Notes: generated from the letters alone by a model not told the origin. 64,000 nt of DNA from JABHIE01 sp964584805 (GCA_964584805.1 CAZPAY010000002.1:124001-188000), one strand, 5' to 3'; counted from the stretch's first letter, positions 9,382 to 18,628 are shown. Translations and numbers: made by a program.

Positions 9382-12311
9382 CCTTTCACGACCACACCGT
9401 GGCTGGTTCGACCGTCGATGAGAATCGACAATGGTTGGGCCAGCCGCAGCCATTTGAGGCCATTGGCCCCCTCGCGGACAACATCTTGTTTGCGCAGCCA
9501 ATCAAAATCTAAACTGCCGTCGCCGTGCTCTGGGTTGACGGTCATGTAACCGACACCAAACGATGTCATATTGTGGAAGAAGTGTGAGCCTTCGGATGGC
9601 TCAACCTTGAAATCTTCAAAGCCACATTCAATCACCGTTTTCGCACCGGCAATTTGACCCCATTCGACGGGGATGCCCAACCAGGAATCACTCGACCCCC
9701 ATCGGCCTGGGCCGACGAGTAGATAGGGCCGGTCGTCGGACTTGAGTGCCGCATTGAATTCACCCACGCTTGACGCAGTCTTGATGGATTCACTCCGCTC
9801 AAAATTTTCGGGGTCGACAAAGAGCACATCAAAAATATCGCTTGTGCGGCCATTGCCAAGTGCGCGCTGGCTCGTGACTACGGTTTGCGCGGTTTCAAAG
9901 TCAGACAGGTCGACATGTACTTGCTCTTGCGAAACCACCATGGGCCGCATTTGCAGTAAAGCCAACTCGCGTGGCTCATCGCGTGGGCCGTCGAGGTCGG
10001 CGGCAAATTCAATTTCTACGGCTGTGCCCATACCCCATGCACCCGTTTGCAATACCTCGTCAATGAGCTCAGGCAAAGGGAAAATGCCGTGTTTTAAAAT
10101 GCTCGCAAAACTGACAATGCGTACACCGGGTCGAGCGGTGCCGTCGTAAATCGTGCCATTTTCGGGAGAGTAAACAGACCCGACTTTCGCAAGCACACCA
10201 TCTTGATCGGCTTGTTGAATCGGGAAGCGCGTGGGCTGCATGCAAACTTCGGGCACGCAGATATCGCAACTGCAGTCATTTTTTAGCCCATAAAAATCAC
10301 GCTGCGCATTCTTAAGGATGTCGTCCACCAGCGAAAACTGCGGCAAGTGCCTTGGGTGACGCGGGCAAAAACGCAAACCACCCGAACCGCCAACCACCGT
10401 TGCTCCAAGACCGAGCGCAATTTGGCAAACGCCATCATCGGGCTTAACCGGCCCATGCGGGTAATGGTTAACCGAGCAAGCCACGCCGGCCAAGGTTGGG
10501 TAGCAAGAATTCGATGCGCGCTGCCGACCAAAAAGCTCTTGCACGATAACGCCCATCTTTTCTTCTTCGTGGTGATAGGGCGTGGCTTCGATGTAGGTGC
10601 AGGAGCGCTGCGAATAAGTGGAGGCGTAAACTAACTTTACCGCATGGCAAAGTGCACGCAGGCGATCGTCAAGATTGTCGCGCTCATTGGGTAGCATCAA
10701 AGTCTCGTAAATGCCCGCAAATGGCTGATTGTGGCTGTCTTCAAGCAAAGAAGAAGAGCGCACTGCGATAGGTTTGCGCACGACTTTGAGGTAAGCGCGT
10801 AAATCTTCAACCAGGTTTCTTGGCAAACTCGCTGACACAAAGAGTTCTTTGACAGCATCATCGTCAAGTCCAGCGACCGCCTCTACACCGAGATTATTTT
10901 CGAGAAGGAATCGATCAAATTGATCGGTCGTAATCACCACGGCGGGGGGGACCGTGATGCGGACATTTTCATATTTTTCGCCGATGCGATACATCGACAA
11001 CATGTAATTCAAAAATGCCAAGCCGCGTGCTTTTCCACCGAGAGAGCCGTGGCCGATACGCGAAATTGAGGCAGTATTGTCAAAATTGCGGCGGTCAAAA
11101 TCAGCAATCGCTCCACGCTGAGATTCGCGACGAGCCTCGAGTAGTTCCGCTAATAGGTAACTGCGCAAATCCTCGGCGTGGGCGAAATCTGAAACGCGTC
11201 GATTGGCAATGCGTTCGGCTAATTGAAACTCAGTGCGCGCGCGAAGCCAAAGTGAAAATTCATTTCGCACAGCGTGATACAGAAGAGATTCAACGGGCAG
11301 TGAGCGGACGACTTCCTCCATTTCGTGGGTGTCTTCTGCAATGCCAACCTCTGAGCCATCCGGCGCGCGGAATACGAATGGCCCAAACCCAAAGTTGTCG
11401 AGCATGAACCGTCGCATGGCTCGGTGCAGGCGTGGGGTGTTTTTGTTGAGAAAAGATGCCTCTAGCGCTTCAGTCCAGTCACGGTTTTTGTCTTCGGAAG
11501 ATTGCACCAAGACGGGCATGTCGGGGTATTTTTCTTTGACGGTGCGTACAAAGTTAAACCCAGAGTCGTCGACGGGCTTGCCCTCAGGTGTTGCAGGAAA
11601 ACTAGCGTCAGAAATTACGCCAATCAAATGCTCGTGATGTTCAGCAAAAAGTTTCTGTGCTGTCTCTAAATCTTTGGCGAGTATTACTTTCGGTCGTGCG
11701 CGCAGTCGCAATAATTTATGTGCAAGGTTTGCCCCTTCGGTGATGACATGCTGGGATTGCGCCATCATTTCGGTGAACAGAATCGGCAGATAAATCGACA
11801 AGAAATTAACCGAGTCTTCGACCAGCAAAACCGCCTGCACGCCAACGCGCGCGGCATCGTGTGCGAAATTGGCCTGGTCTTCGATTAGCTTGATGGTCGC
11901 CAGCATCAATCGACTGTCACCATTCCAGACGCAAGTGTGGTCGAATGGGTTGCAATCAGTACATGCCAAAAGGGAGTCAATGCTTGCCGCGTCATAGCCC
12001 AACAGCACCATCGGGATGGCGCCAAACTCACTGCGGACTTCCTCGGCGAATTCGACTGCACTAATCGCTCCCAATTGCGGCGTCACTAAAATCAAGTCAT
12101 AACGCCCATGCTCGTTTAACTCGTCAAGTGCCTCTGCACCCGTCGAAACCCGCTTTACTCGCGGGGCGTAGCGCAACTTTAGCTCGGCGTAATCGGATAA
12201 AACGGGGTCGCTATCTTGGCCGTCTTCCTGAAAAGTAAAGGAATCGTAAAGGCTCGAAACTAAGAGCACCTCGCGCACGCGAAAGGGCATAAGGCTCTCG
12301 AAGCCTTGCAT
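9378..12311 (-). CDS. Receiver-like / PEP-synthase N-terminal (pyruvate-binding) domain protein
   Basis: The product has 977 residues from the ATG at 12311; an in-frame TTG at 12353, abutting lemA, would add 14. GGGGAAGGG lies 7 nt before the ATG. Residues about 15-140 and 140-300 look like two receiver-type folds: YDLILVTPQ in the first, and LLVEDS plus GVISDASFP in the second. Then comes the nucleotide-binding part of PEP synthase/PPDK, with GSLGGKARGLAFL, AVRSSSLLEDS, GLGATVVGGSGG and LLQMRPM. The swivelling phosphohistidine domain and the PEP-binding barrel are absent. The C-terminus instead has VGPGRWGSSD and GSHFFHN motifs of uncharacterised PEP-synthase-like proteins. It is therefore unlikely to be a full PEP synthase. 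It follows lemA in an operon. Confidence 0.75.
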   Translation of the reverse strand: MQGFESLMPFRVREVLLVSSLYDSFTFQEDGQDSDPVLSDYAELKLRYAPRVKRVSTGAEALDELNEHGRYDLILVTPQLGAISAVEFAEEVRSEFGAIPMVLLGYDAASIDSLLACTDCNPFDHTCVWNGDSRLMLATIKLIEDQANFAHDAARVGVQAVLLVEDSVNFLSIYLPILFTEMMAQSQHVITEGANLAHKLLRLRARPKVILAKDLETAQKLFAEHHEHLIGVISDASFPATPEGKPVDDSGFNFVRTVKEKYPDMPVLVQSSEDKNRDWTEALEASFLNKNTPRLHRAMRRFMLDNFGFGPFVFRAPDGSEVGIAEDTHEMEEVVRSLPVESLLYHAVRNEFSLWLRARTEFQLAERIANRRVSDFAHAEDLRSYLLAELLEARRESQRGAIADFDRRNFDNTASISRIGHGSLGGKARGLAFLNYMLSMYRIGEKYENVRITVPPAVVITTDQFDRFLLENNLGVEAVAGLDDDAVKELFVSASLPRNLVEDLRAYLKVVRKPIAVRSSSLLEDSHNQPFAGIYETLMLPNERDNLDDRLRALCHAVKLVYASTYSQRSCTYIEATPYHHEEEKMGVIVQELFGRQRASNSCYPTLAGVACSVNHYPHGPVKPDDGVCQIALGLGATVVGGSGGLRFCPRHPRHLPQFSLVDDILKNAQRDFYGLKNDCSCDICVPEVCMQPTRFPIQQADQDGVLAKVGSVYSPENGTIYDGTARPGVRIVSFASILKHGIFPLPELIDEVLQTGAWGMGTAVEIEFAADLDGPRDEPRELALLQMRPMVVSQEQVHVDLSDFETAQTVVTSQRALGNGRTSDIFDVLFVDPENFERSESIKTASSVGEFNAALKSDDRPYLLVGPGRWGSSDSWLGIPVEWGQIAGAKTVIECGFEDFKVEPSEGSHFFHNMTSFGVGYMTVNPEHGDGSLDFDWLRKQDVVREGANGLKWLRLAQPLSILIDGRTSHGVVVKG

Positions 12312-12353
12312 ACGGGGGCCCTTCCCCGGAGCGCGTTGCTCGTGCGGAGGCAA

Positions 12354-12905
12354 TTAAAACTCAACCTTTGGCGCGACGCGTGCCTCAGGAATATCGAGCT
12401 CAAAGAACTCATGGAGCTGAAAACCAAACATACTCGCGATGATGTTGGATGGGAATTGCTGCACCTTATTATTGTTGGCGCGGATGTTGCCGTTGTAAAA
12501 ACGCAGAGCGGCTTGGATGCGATTTTCAGTGTTGGCAAGCTCGTTTTGCAGCTCAAGGAAATTCGGGCTGGCTTTTACTTCAGGGTAAGCCTCAAGCCGC
12601 ACCATCAACTTAGAAAGCACTCCCTGTAGTGCACTTTCGTCTGCGGCCTGCGAAGCGATTGTGCCATTGTTGTTTGAAGCCTTCTCGCGCATAGCGGTGA
12701 CCTCTTCAATCAGCTCGCGCTCATGCTTGGCAAAACCCTTGACCGTATTCATTAAATTAGGAATCAATTCATAACGGCGCTTTAGCTCGGTGTCGATATT
12801 CGACCAAGCCTCCTCGCATTGGTTACGGATGGAAACAAGGCCGTTGTACATCCCGATAAAAATCAGCGGGATGAGGACGGCAACAGCAACGAGAGGCCAA
12901 AGCAT
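12354..12905 (-). CDS. lemA: LemA family protein
   Basis: The product has 183 residues. It has one N-terminal membrane segment (residues 2-20), then the LemA core: SIRNQCEEAWSNIDTELKRR, the RYELIPNLMNTVKGF helix and the late AALRFYNGNIRANN segment. LemA proteins form a long helical bundle facing outward from the membrane; their biochemical role is not settled. It starts 18 bp after the end of the upstream DUF-type gene, and the next gene begins within a few dozen bases, so the three form one operon. LemA genes often sit beside membrane proteins of the DUF3137 type, consistent with this neighbour. Confidence 0.92.
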   Translation of the reverse strand: MLWPLVAVAVLIPLIFIGMYNGLVSIRNQCEEAWSNIDTELKRRYELIPNLMNTVKGFAKHERELIEEVTAMREKASNNNGTIASQAADESALQGVLSKLMVRLEAYPEVKASPNFLELQNELANTENRIQAALRFYNGNIRANNNKVQQFPSNIIASMFGFQLHEFFELDIPEARVAPKVEF

Positions 12906-12923
12906 GATGAGATTCTAATCGAT

Positions 12924-13595
12924 TTAATCGCGGAAAAGGTAATCAGGCATAAGTCGCCGGATCTGAGTGAGTTGCTCGAAGAAGTCGTCAAGCTCATTGG
13001 CGTGCAGTCTGTTTTGATCGTAGATCGCGAGCGTGTCGCCTTCGAGCTCAAGAGCGGTTTTGGGATGTTTGAGTAAATGCTCCATCATGCCTGTGTTGCA
13101 AAAATCAAAAGCAAACTTCTTGTCGTCGCTACGCACACAGAATTTTTTCGAAAACTCGATCGATTCAAAATCGATGTCGTCGGCGCCGAGCATTTGTCCC
13201 AATTTTGAAAGCAGGCCCTCAGGGTGAATCCGCAACTCAGGGAATGCCCGCTCTAAATGCACCAAAATCACTCCAAAGTGGTGGTGATGGGTCTGCCGAT
13301 TGCCCTTTGAGTCGCTGGAATGCGTTTCGTAATGAAAGTTAAAGGCGCGCGCCTCGCGGCCACCCCAAGTGCCGGCCAAATTGTCGTAGCTGTAGCGATT
13401 GCTCCCTTTCCGCATTTTGTCGAGAAAGGAATATTGGCGATAAGTCTCGCGATTTTTGTCAGGTGAGTATGCCCAACCCGCTTGCGCTGAAGCCCAAGCC
13501 TCAAAAGCCTCACGCCGTTTTTTCGCTTGAAGGTAACTCCAGTAAATCAGCCCAATGAAAGCTGCGATTGCAAGGACGAAAAGGAGTGTCTGCAT
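12924..13595 (-). CDS. Membrane-anchored protein, possibly DUF3137-like, partner of LemA
   Basis: The product has 223 residues from the ATG at 13595; a TTG six codons upstream is also in frame. The ATG is preferred because TATGAT lies exactly six bases before it. There is one N-terminal membrane segment (residues 2-20) and a basic stretch (QAKKRR). A soluble domain of about 190 residues follows, with many aromatic residues, a His cluster (THHHHFGV) and a C-terminal helix. The order and gene context resemble the DUF3137 proteins that accompany LemA, but I could not confirm the family from motifs. It is the first gene of the operon with lemA and the PEP-synthase-like gene. Confidence 0.7.
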   Translation of the reverse strand: MQTLLFVLAIAAFIGLIYWSYLQAKKRREAFEAWASAQAGWAYSPDKNRETYRQYSFLDKMRKGSNRYSYDNLAGTWGGREARAFNFHYETHSSDSKGNRQTHHHHFGVILVHLERAFPELRIHPEGLLSKLGQMLGADDIDFESIEFSKKFCVRSDDKKFAFDFCNTGMMEHLLKHPKTALELEGDTLAIYDQNRLHANELDDFFEQLTQIRRLMPDYLFRD

Positions 13596-13601
13596 TGCCT
13601 C

Positions 13602-13607
13602 ATCATA
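13602..13607 (-). promoter_or_regulatory. -10-like TATGAT six bases before the lemA-operon start
   Basis: The minus strand reads TATGAT, then GAGGCA, then ATG at 13595. The hexamer matches the -10 consensus at five of six positions. At this distance transcription would begin at the start codon itself, giving a leaderless mRNA. GAGG is present but lies too close to the ATG for a normal ribosome-binding site. Confidence 0.5.
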
Positions 13608-13636
13608 AACCAAACAACTCGCCGTCCGTCACCCTA

Positions 13637-13672
13637 AAAGAAAAGCAGGCGCAAGGAAAACCTTGCGCCTGC
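13637..13672 (-). terminator. Intrinsic terminator of gdhA
   Basis: A perfect 12-bp stem, GCAGGCGCAAGG at 13645-13656 and its complement at 13661-13672, encloses an AAAA/TTTT loop. On the minus strand it is followed at once by TTTTCTTTTA. It lies 35 bp after the gdhA stop, so it separates gdhA from the lemA operon. Confidence 0.9.
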
Positions 13673-13706
13673 AGTGTGTTGGGTGATGGAACACCCAGGA
13701 ACAACT

Positions 13707-15071
13707 CTAGACCAAGCCTTGATCCAGCATCGAGTTGGCGACCTTGAGGAAGCCAGCGATGTTTGCTCCATTCACATAGTTGCTCGGCGTGCCGTATTGG
13801 GCGGCGGCGTCGAAAGCAGCATCGTGGATGTCTTGCATGATGGATTGCAGCTTGTTGTCGACTTCTTCGCGAGTCCAAGCGAGGCGTTGAGAGTTTTGAG
13901 TCATTTCCAAACCGGAAACGGCAACACCACCAGCATTGGCAGCTTTGCCTGGACCGTAGAGGAAATTCTCTTTGGCCATGTAGACTTCGATGCCCTCAGG
14001 AGTGGTAGGCATGTTTGCACCTTCAGCAACCAACATACAGCCCTTGCCAACTAGGTTTGCGGCGTCGATGCCGTTGATCTCATTTTGGGTCGCACTTGGG
14101 AACGCGCAATCACATGCGTTATCCCAGAGTGGGTTGTGATCCATCTCGCGATCGACTGGTGTGTAAACAGCATTTGGATACTTGTCGGCGTACTCGCTGA
14201 TGCGGCCACGGCGGACGTTTTTCAGATCCATCATGTAAGCAAGTTTTTCGGCGTCGATGCCATCGGTATCAAGAATGTAGCCACCGGAGTCAGAGCATGA
14301 GATGGCTTTGCCGCCAAGGTCATTAATCTTTTCGATGGTGTACTGGGCTACATTGCCGGAGCCAGAAACCAAGCAAGTTTTGCCAGAAAGGTCACCGTTG
14401 TGGGCCTTGAGCATGTTTTGGGCAAAGTAAACCGTGCCGTAACCCGTAGCCTCTGGGCGAATCAAAGAACCGCCCCAGTTGAGAGCTTTGCCGGTCAAAA
14501 CGCCAACAAACTCGTTGCGGATGCGCTTGTACTGACCAAACATAAAGCCAATCTCACGACCGCCGACGCCAATGTCGCCAGCAGGCACATCGGTGTCTTG
14601 GCCGATGTGGCGGCAGAGCTCAGTCATGAAACTCTGGCAGAAACGCATCACTTCGTTGTCAGACTTGCCCTTAGGGTCAAAGTCAGAGCCGCCTTTGCCG
14701 CCGCCCATAGGCAGGGTGGTGAGGCTGTTCTTGAAGACTTGCTCAAAACCGAGGAACTTGAGGATGCCCAAGTTCACCGATGGGTGGAAACGAAGACCAC
14801 CTTTGTAAGGGCCGATGGCTGAGTTGAACTCAACGCGGAAACCCTTTTGTACATGAGTTTCGCCAGCGTCGTCCATCCAAGGCACGCGGAACATAATCAC
14901 GCGCTCGGGCTCAACAATGCGCTCAAGAATCTTGGCACTTTGGAACTCGGGGTGAGCTTCGAGGACACTGGAGAGAGAGGTGACAACCTCTTCAACAGCT
15001 TGGTGGAACTCAGGCTCGGCTGGGTTCTTGGCAATGACTTGCGCCATGAGATCTTTGACGAGATCGGACAT
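13707..15071 (-). CDS. gdhA: NADP-specific glutamate dehydrogenase
   Basis: The product has 454 residues from the ATG at 15071, matching the hexameric bacterial enzyme (about 447). A TTG 22 codons upstream is in frame but would give an atypical N-terminal extension. It catalyses reversible reductive amination of 2-oxoglutarate with ammonium and NADPH. Signature segments are GPYKGGLRFHP (substrate lysine), PMGGGKGGSDFDPKGKS (catalytic lysine region), PAGDIGVGGREIG and the Rossmann motif GSGNVAQY. The 3' end carries a strong intrinsic terminator, so it is probably monocistronic. Its 5' region is shared with the divergent phnD gene, and a GGCTC-3-GAGCC inverted repeat lies in the leader at 15091-15103. 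Confidence 0.96.
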   Translation of the reverse strand: MSDLVKDLMAQVIAKNPAEPEFHQAVEEVVTSLSSVLEAHPEFQSAKILERIVEPERVIMFRVPWMDDAGETHVQKGFRVEFNSAIGPYKGGLRFHPSVNLGILKFLGFEQVFKNSLTTLPMGGGKGGSDFDPKGKSDNEVMRFCQSFMTELCRHIGQDTDVPAGDIGVGGREIGFMFGQYKRIRNEFVGVLTGKALNWGGSLIRPEATGYGTVYFAQNMLKAHNGDLSGKTCLVSGSGNVAQYTIEKINDLGGKAISCSDSGGYILDTDGIDAEKLAYMMDLKNVRRGRISEYADKYPNAVYTPVDREMDHNPLWDNACDCAFPSATQNEINGIDAANLVGKGCMLVAEGANMPTTPEGIEVYMAKENFLYGPGKAANAGGVAVSGLEMTQNSQRLAWTREEVDNKLQSIMQDIHDAAFDAAAQYGTPSNYVNGANIAGFLKVANSMLDQGLV

Positions 15072-15224
15072 GTCTAAGGTAGTGGGGGTTGGCTCAACGA
15101 GCCGGGTAAAGGAGTTGATAGTTGCGTGAATAGGCAACCATCAGGTTCGGTTTGGAAAGATAACCCCGAATGAGGTAAGAACCTAGGCTAAATCGGTGGA
15201 TTTCGACTATTTCTTTGGTTGTCT

Positions 15225-15230
15225 TACAAT
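15225..15230 (+). promoter_or_regulatory. -10-like TACAAT six bases before an ATG of phnD
   Basis: TACAAT, matching the -10 consensus at five of six positions, is followed by ATGGCG and then ATG at 15237. The predicted transcription start coincides with that second ATG, which argues for a leaderless phn transcript. No purine-rich ribosome-binding site is visible. Confidence 0.5.
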
Positions 15231-15236
15231 ATGGCG

Positions 15237-16130
15237 ATGAACAAGTTGCTACTAATACTGGGATTGGGTCTTATGGCCTTTTCTTGCTCGGCTCAGTCTG
15301 ATGATTCCCGGGCTGTTTTGCGGTTTACCGCCATCCCTGATGACAATGCGACTGAGTTGCAGGCCAAATTTGAGCCGGTTGCCGCGTATTTGTCCGAGTC
15401 GCTTGGTGTCGATGTAAGTTATGTTTCAACAGCGAGTTATGCGGCCTCGGTCGAGGCGTTCCGTAATGGCGACATCCAGCTGGCCTGGTTTGGTGGCCTG
15501 ACTGGTGTGCAGGCACGCTCGCAAGTGGCCGGTGCTGTGGCGATTGCTCAGGGTAAGGTTGACCCGAATTATCACAGCTATTTCATCGCGCACAAAGATG
15601 CCGGCTTTCCAGCGGTTGACCCGACAGCGGCTTCGGGTAAATTTCCTGTAGCATTAGCGAGTAAGAAATTTACTTTTGGCTCACCCAGTTCGACTTCGGG
15701 CCGCTTGATGCCCGAGCATTTCATCCGCCTGAATACGGGCAAGTCACCCACCGAGTTTTTCGGTGCGGCAGATGTCTTTTCTGGCAGCCACGACAAGACC
15801 GTCGCGCTCGTTGCGGCCGGCACTTTTGACGCGGGTGCGGTGAGTTACAAGACTTACGATCGCATGGTCGCAGAGGGCAAAGTTGACCCCGCCGTCTGCC
15901 AAGTGATTTGGGTGACTCCTGATTACCCTGATTACAACTTCACGGCTCACCCTTCCTTGGATGAGCAGTTTGGCCAAGGCTTCACCAAGCGTTTGCAGGG
16001 CGCATTGGTCGGCATGGATGACCCCGCATTGCTGAGTGCAGTCATGCGGAAAGAAGGGCTCATTAGCGCCACAAATCAAGATTTCGAGCCCGTTCGCGAG
16101 CTCGCTGAAAAACTTGGGTTTTTGCGATAA
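15237..16130 (+). CDS. phnD: Phosphate/phosphonate-type ABC transporter substrate-binding lipoprotein
   Basis: The product has 297 residues from the ATG at 15237; ATG at 15231 and TTG at 15219 are in-frame alternatives. An N-terminal lipoprotein signal ends in a lipobox-like AFSC. The mature part is a type-2 periplasmic binding fold of the PhnD group: ATELQAKFEPVAAYLSE, DIQLAWFGGLTG, KFTFGSPSSTSGRLMPEHF and TFDAGAVSYKTYDRM correspond to its conserved blocks. It delivers phosphonate, phosphite or phosphate to the permease encoded downstream; the sequence alone does not decide which. No C-P lyase or phosphonatase gene is in the window. It is the first gene of phnDCEE and is divergent from gdhA. 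Confidence 0.9.
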   Translation: MNKLLLILGLGLMAFSCSAQSDDSRAVLRFTAIPDDNATELQAKFEPVAAYLSESLGVDVSYVSTASYAASVEAFRNGDIQLAWFGGLTGVQARSQVAGAVAIAQGKVDPNYHSYFIAHKDAGFPAVDPTAASGKFPVALASKKFTFGSPSSTSGRLMPEHFIRLNTGKSPTEFFGAADVFSGSHDKTVALVAAGTFDAGAVSYKTYDRMVAEGKVDPAVCQVIWVTPDYPDYNFTAHPSLDEQFGQGFTKRLQGALVGMDDPALLSAVMRKEGLISATNQDFEPVRELAEKLGFLR

Positions 16131-16881
16131 GTCCTCCGGCGAGGGGTTAATCGCCCAAAAGCTGTCGGTATCGTTTTCCGGCACGGCGGCTGTGCGCGAT
16201 GTTTCACTTGATGTCGCCGCGGGGGAAGCCGTTGCCTTGGTCGGCCCAAGTGGCGCCGGCAAGACGACTTTCTTGCGGGTTTTAGCTACGGCTCAAGAAG
16301 CGACTTCAGGTTCGGTGAAATTGGGCGGCCGCGATTACGCACACCTTTTTGGCGATGAATTGCAAAAGGTGCGCGCATGCATCGGCATGGTCCATCAGGA
16401 TCATGCGCTCGTGCCGAATTTGCGCGTGGCTCAAAATGTGTTGTCGGGTCGATTGGGGCGACATGGTTTTTTTGGAGTGATGCGTCGTGCGGTGCGTCCA
16501 CCGAAGGCCGAGTTGCTTGAGGTTCACACTTTGCTTGAACGCTTAGGCATTGCGGAAAAAATGTTTCATCGCACCGATTCTTTGTCGGGCGGGATGCAGC
16601 AACGCGTGGCGATTGCGCGGGCTTTATTCCAAGAGCCGCATGTTTTGTTGGCAGATGAACCCGTGGCATCGGTCGACCCCGCGCGTGCGGTAGATTTGTT
16701 GCGGTTATTGCGAGCCGTTGCCGAAGAGCGTCAATTGCCTTTGGTCGTGAGTCTCCACGATGTTCAGCTGGCGCGCGCCTGTTTTCCGCGCGTGGTCGGG
16801 ATGCGGGCCGGCGAGGTGGTTTTTGACGCGGCCACGGGCGATGTCGAAGCCGCCGCATTTGACGAGCTTTACGCTTTATGA
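16114..16881 (+). CDS. phnC: Phosphonate/phosphate ABC transporter ATP-binding protein
   Basis: About 255 residues from TTG at 16114, which overlaps phnD by 17 bp. An ATG at 16036 in the same frame would overlap phnD by 95 bp and add 26 residues unlike any PhnC N-terminus. The nucleotide-binding domain is complete: Walker A GPSGAGKTT at about residues 44-52, Q-loop MVHQDHALVPN, signature LSGGMQQRVAIARAL, Walker B LLADEPVASVDP and the switch histidine in SLHDVQLA. The Q-loop and the SVDP segment are typical of PhnC. It energises the two PhnE-like permeases that follow, and its end overlaps phnE by 4 bp. Confidence 0.9.
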   Translation: MGFCDKSSGEGLIAQKLSVSFSGTAAVRDVSLDVAAGEAVALVGPSGAGKTTFLRVLATAQEATSGSVKLGGRDYAHLFGDELQKVRACIGMVHQDHALVPNLRVAQNVLSGRLGRHGFFGVMRRAVRPPKAELLEVHTLLERLGIAEKMFHRTDSLSGGMQQRVAIARALFQEPHVLLADEPVASVDPARAVDLLRLLRAVAEERQLPLVVSLHDVQLARACFPRVVGMRAGEVVFDAATGDVEAAAFDELYAL

Positions 16882-17726
16882 GTGATGCGGCTCGCTCCAC
16901 TGTGCTGAGCGCGATGGCCGCGCGGCCATCGGCTCTGCAAGCGCGATTGCGCGTATTGCTTTGGTTGCTCGCTGCTGGCGCAGCCGCTTGGTGGTGGTTG
17001 GGTTTGTCGCTGAGTGGTTTGATACCCCAGGCGGGTGGGCTCGAAATTGCGCGACAGTTTTTTTCAGCAGCGCTGAGCCCAGCCTTAGATTATCAGGCTG
17101 ATTTTGTTCCGGACGGAAGCCCCGTGTTTTTGTGGAGTGTGGCGCAAACGATGGGGGTGACATTGCTTTACGCGGCGGCGTCTTTGAGTTTGGCTGTGAC
17201 TTTGGCCTTGCCCCTTTCGTTTTTTGCTTCGTCGGCTGCCCCGATTGGAGTGCGCGTGCCTTTACGGGCTATTTTAGGTTTGGCGCGTTCGGTGCATGAA
17301 CTGCTTTGGGCGGTTTTGTTTTTGGCCGCATTTGGAATGAACTCAGCAAGTGCGATTGTCGCCATTGCATTACCCTTTGCCGGCACCTTGGCGAAAGTCT
17401 GGAGTGAAATGCTCGACGAAACTTCGCCGAATGCGGCTCGTGCGCTTGAGCTTTCTGGCGCCCGTACACGACTCGCTTTTGTGGTGGGGCGTGCTCCTTT
17501 GGCTTTTGCCGATATGGCGGCCTATGGTTTTTATCGTCTTGAATGCTCGGTGCGCGCTTCGGCGGTGCTTGGCTTTTTTGGATATCCGACAGCCGGGTAT
17601 TTTTTGAAACTGAGTTTTGAAAACCTCCATTACCGCGAGGTTTGGACTTGGCTTTATGCCTTGTTGCTGATAGTTCTTTTGTTCGAGGCTTGGAGCGCGC
17701 GTTTGCGGAAGAGGTTTGTCGCATGA
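16878..17726 (+). CDS. phnE: Phosphonate/phosphate ABC transporter permease, first copy
   Basis: The product has 282 residues and about six membrane segments. The cytoplasmic EAA loop that docks on the ATPase is visible as EMLDETSPNAARALELSGA near residues 180-200. GFFGYPTAGYFL near residue 235 is the usual PhnE C-terminal block. The start ATG overlaps the phnC stop (ATGA). The N-terminal 30 residues are Ala/Arg-rich. The operon carries two different permease genes, as is common in phnCDE-type loci, so the channel is probably a heterodimer. Confidence 0.88.
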   Translation: MSDAARSTVLSAMAARPSALQARLRVLLWLLAAGAAAWWWLGLSLSGLIPQAGGLEIARQFFSAALSPALDYQADFVPDGSPVFLWSVAQTMGVTLLYAAASLSLAVTLALPLSFFASSAAPIGVRVPLRAILGLARSVHELLWAVLFLAAFGMNSASAIVAIALPFAGTLAKVWSEMLDETSPNAARALELSGARTRLAFVVGRAPLAFADMAAYGFYRLECSVRASAVLGFFGYPTAGYFLKLSFENLHYREVWTWLYALLLIVLLFEAWSARLRKRFVA

Positions 17727-18628
17727 GTGCGCCACTTCACTCCAGTTCGGTGGGTCGTGATCGTGCCGCAGATGTTCAAAAACTCTGGCGCCAGCGACCT
17801 CGTGATGCTTTTTTACGGTGGAGTACATGGGCGCTTGCCAGCCTGGTCGTTACGGCCTGGGCAATGGGTGGTTTTTCTTTTGCCGATTGGTTTTCTGCAA
17901 GGCGGCTTGAGAATGCAAAACGATTCATCACGCAAGATGCCGCTCCGCATACAGACTCGCTTTCCGATTGGATCAGCCAACTCTGGATGACTCATGGTGC
18001 GGAGGGTTTAAAGGCGACTTTAGCTATATCCGTTTTGGCCATCGTCCTCGCCGCCATTTGGGCTTTGTGTCTTGCCCCGCTCACCGCACGCGTTGTGATG
18101 TCGAGAGACCCATGGATGAAAGAAGGAGGCCACCCCGCTTTGCGCTTGACTCGGCAAGTGGTTCGCTTGCTTTGCATTGCTTTGCGCGCCATACCTGAAT
18201 ATGTCTTGGCGTTTTTGTTGCTCGCTATTTTGGGCCAAGGTGCATGGCCAGCGGTTTTGGCTTTGGCGCTTCATAATGCAGGCATCTTGGGGCGACTCGG
18301 TGGCGAAACGCTTGAAAACCTTGAAAAGAGGCCGATGCGAGCACTTCGTGGTTTAGGCGCTAGTCGAGCTTCAATCCTTGTGCATGGGGGGCTGGCACTT
18401 GCGCTGCCACGATTCATGCTTTACTTGTTTTACCGATTTGAGACATGCGTACGAGAAGCCACCGTGCTCGGCATGCTCGGCGTTGTTTCTCTCGGCTACT
18501 GGATTGCCGATGCTCGCGTGCGGATGCGCTATGACGAAATGGTCTTTCTCATTGGCTTGAGTGTATTGCTTGTCATCGCAGCCGATGCACTCTCTTGGTT
18601 TGCTCGCCGAGCCGTAAGAAGGATGTGA
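17723..18628 (+). CDS. phnE: Phosphonate/phosphate ABC transporter permease, second copy
   Basis: The product has 301 residues from the ATG at 17723, which overlaps the previous stop codon by 4 bp; a longer in-frame start at 17642 would run 85 bp into the first permease gene and is rejected. It has about six membrane segments. The EAA-type loop is GGETLENLEKRPMRALRGLGA near residue 205, and the final block GMLGVVSLGYWI matches the first permease. Sequence similarity between the two copies is limited to these blocks, so this is an old duplication. The TGA ends one base before the stop codon of the convergent yihY-type gene. Confidence 0.88.
   Translation: MSAPLHSSSVGRDRAADVQKLWRQRPRDAFLRWSTWALASLVVTAWAMGGFSFADWFSARRLENAKRFITQDAAPHTDSLSDWISQLWMTHGAEGLKATLAISVLAIVLAAIWALCLAPLTARVVMSRDPWMKEGGHPALRLTRQVVRLLCIALRAIPEYVLAFLLLAILGQGAWPAVLALALHNAGILGRLGGETLENLEKRPMRALRGLGASRASILVHGGLALALPRFMLYLFYRFETCVREATVLGMLGVVSLGYWIADARVRMRYDEMVFLIGLSVLLVIAADALSWFARRAVRRM

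Noticed and set aside
15091..15103. GGCTC-AAC-GAGCC as a gdhA riboswitch or operator
   Set aside because: A 5-bp inverted repeat alone is too weak, and no larger conserved leader structure is visible.
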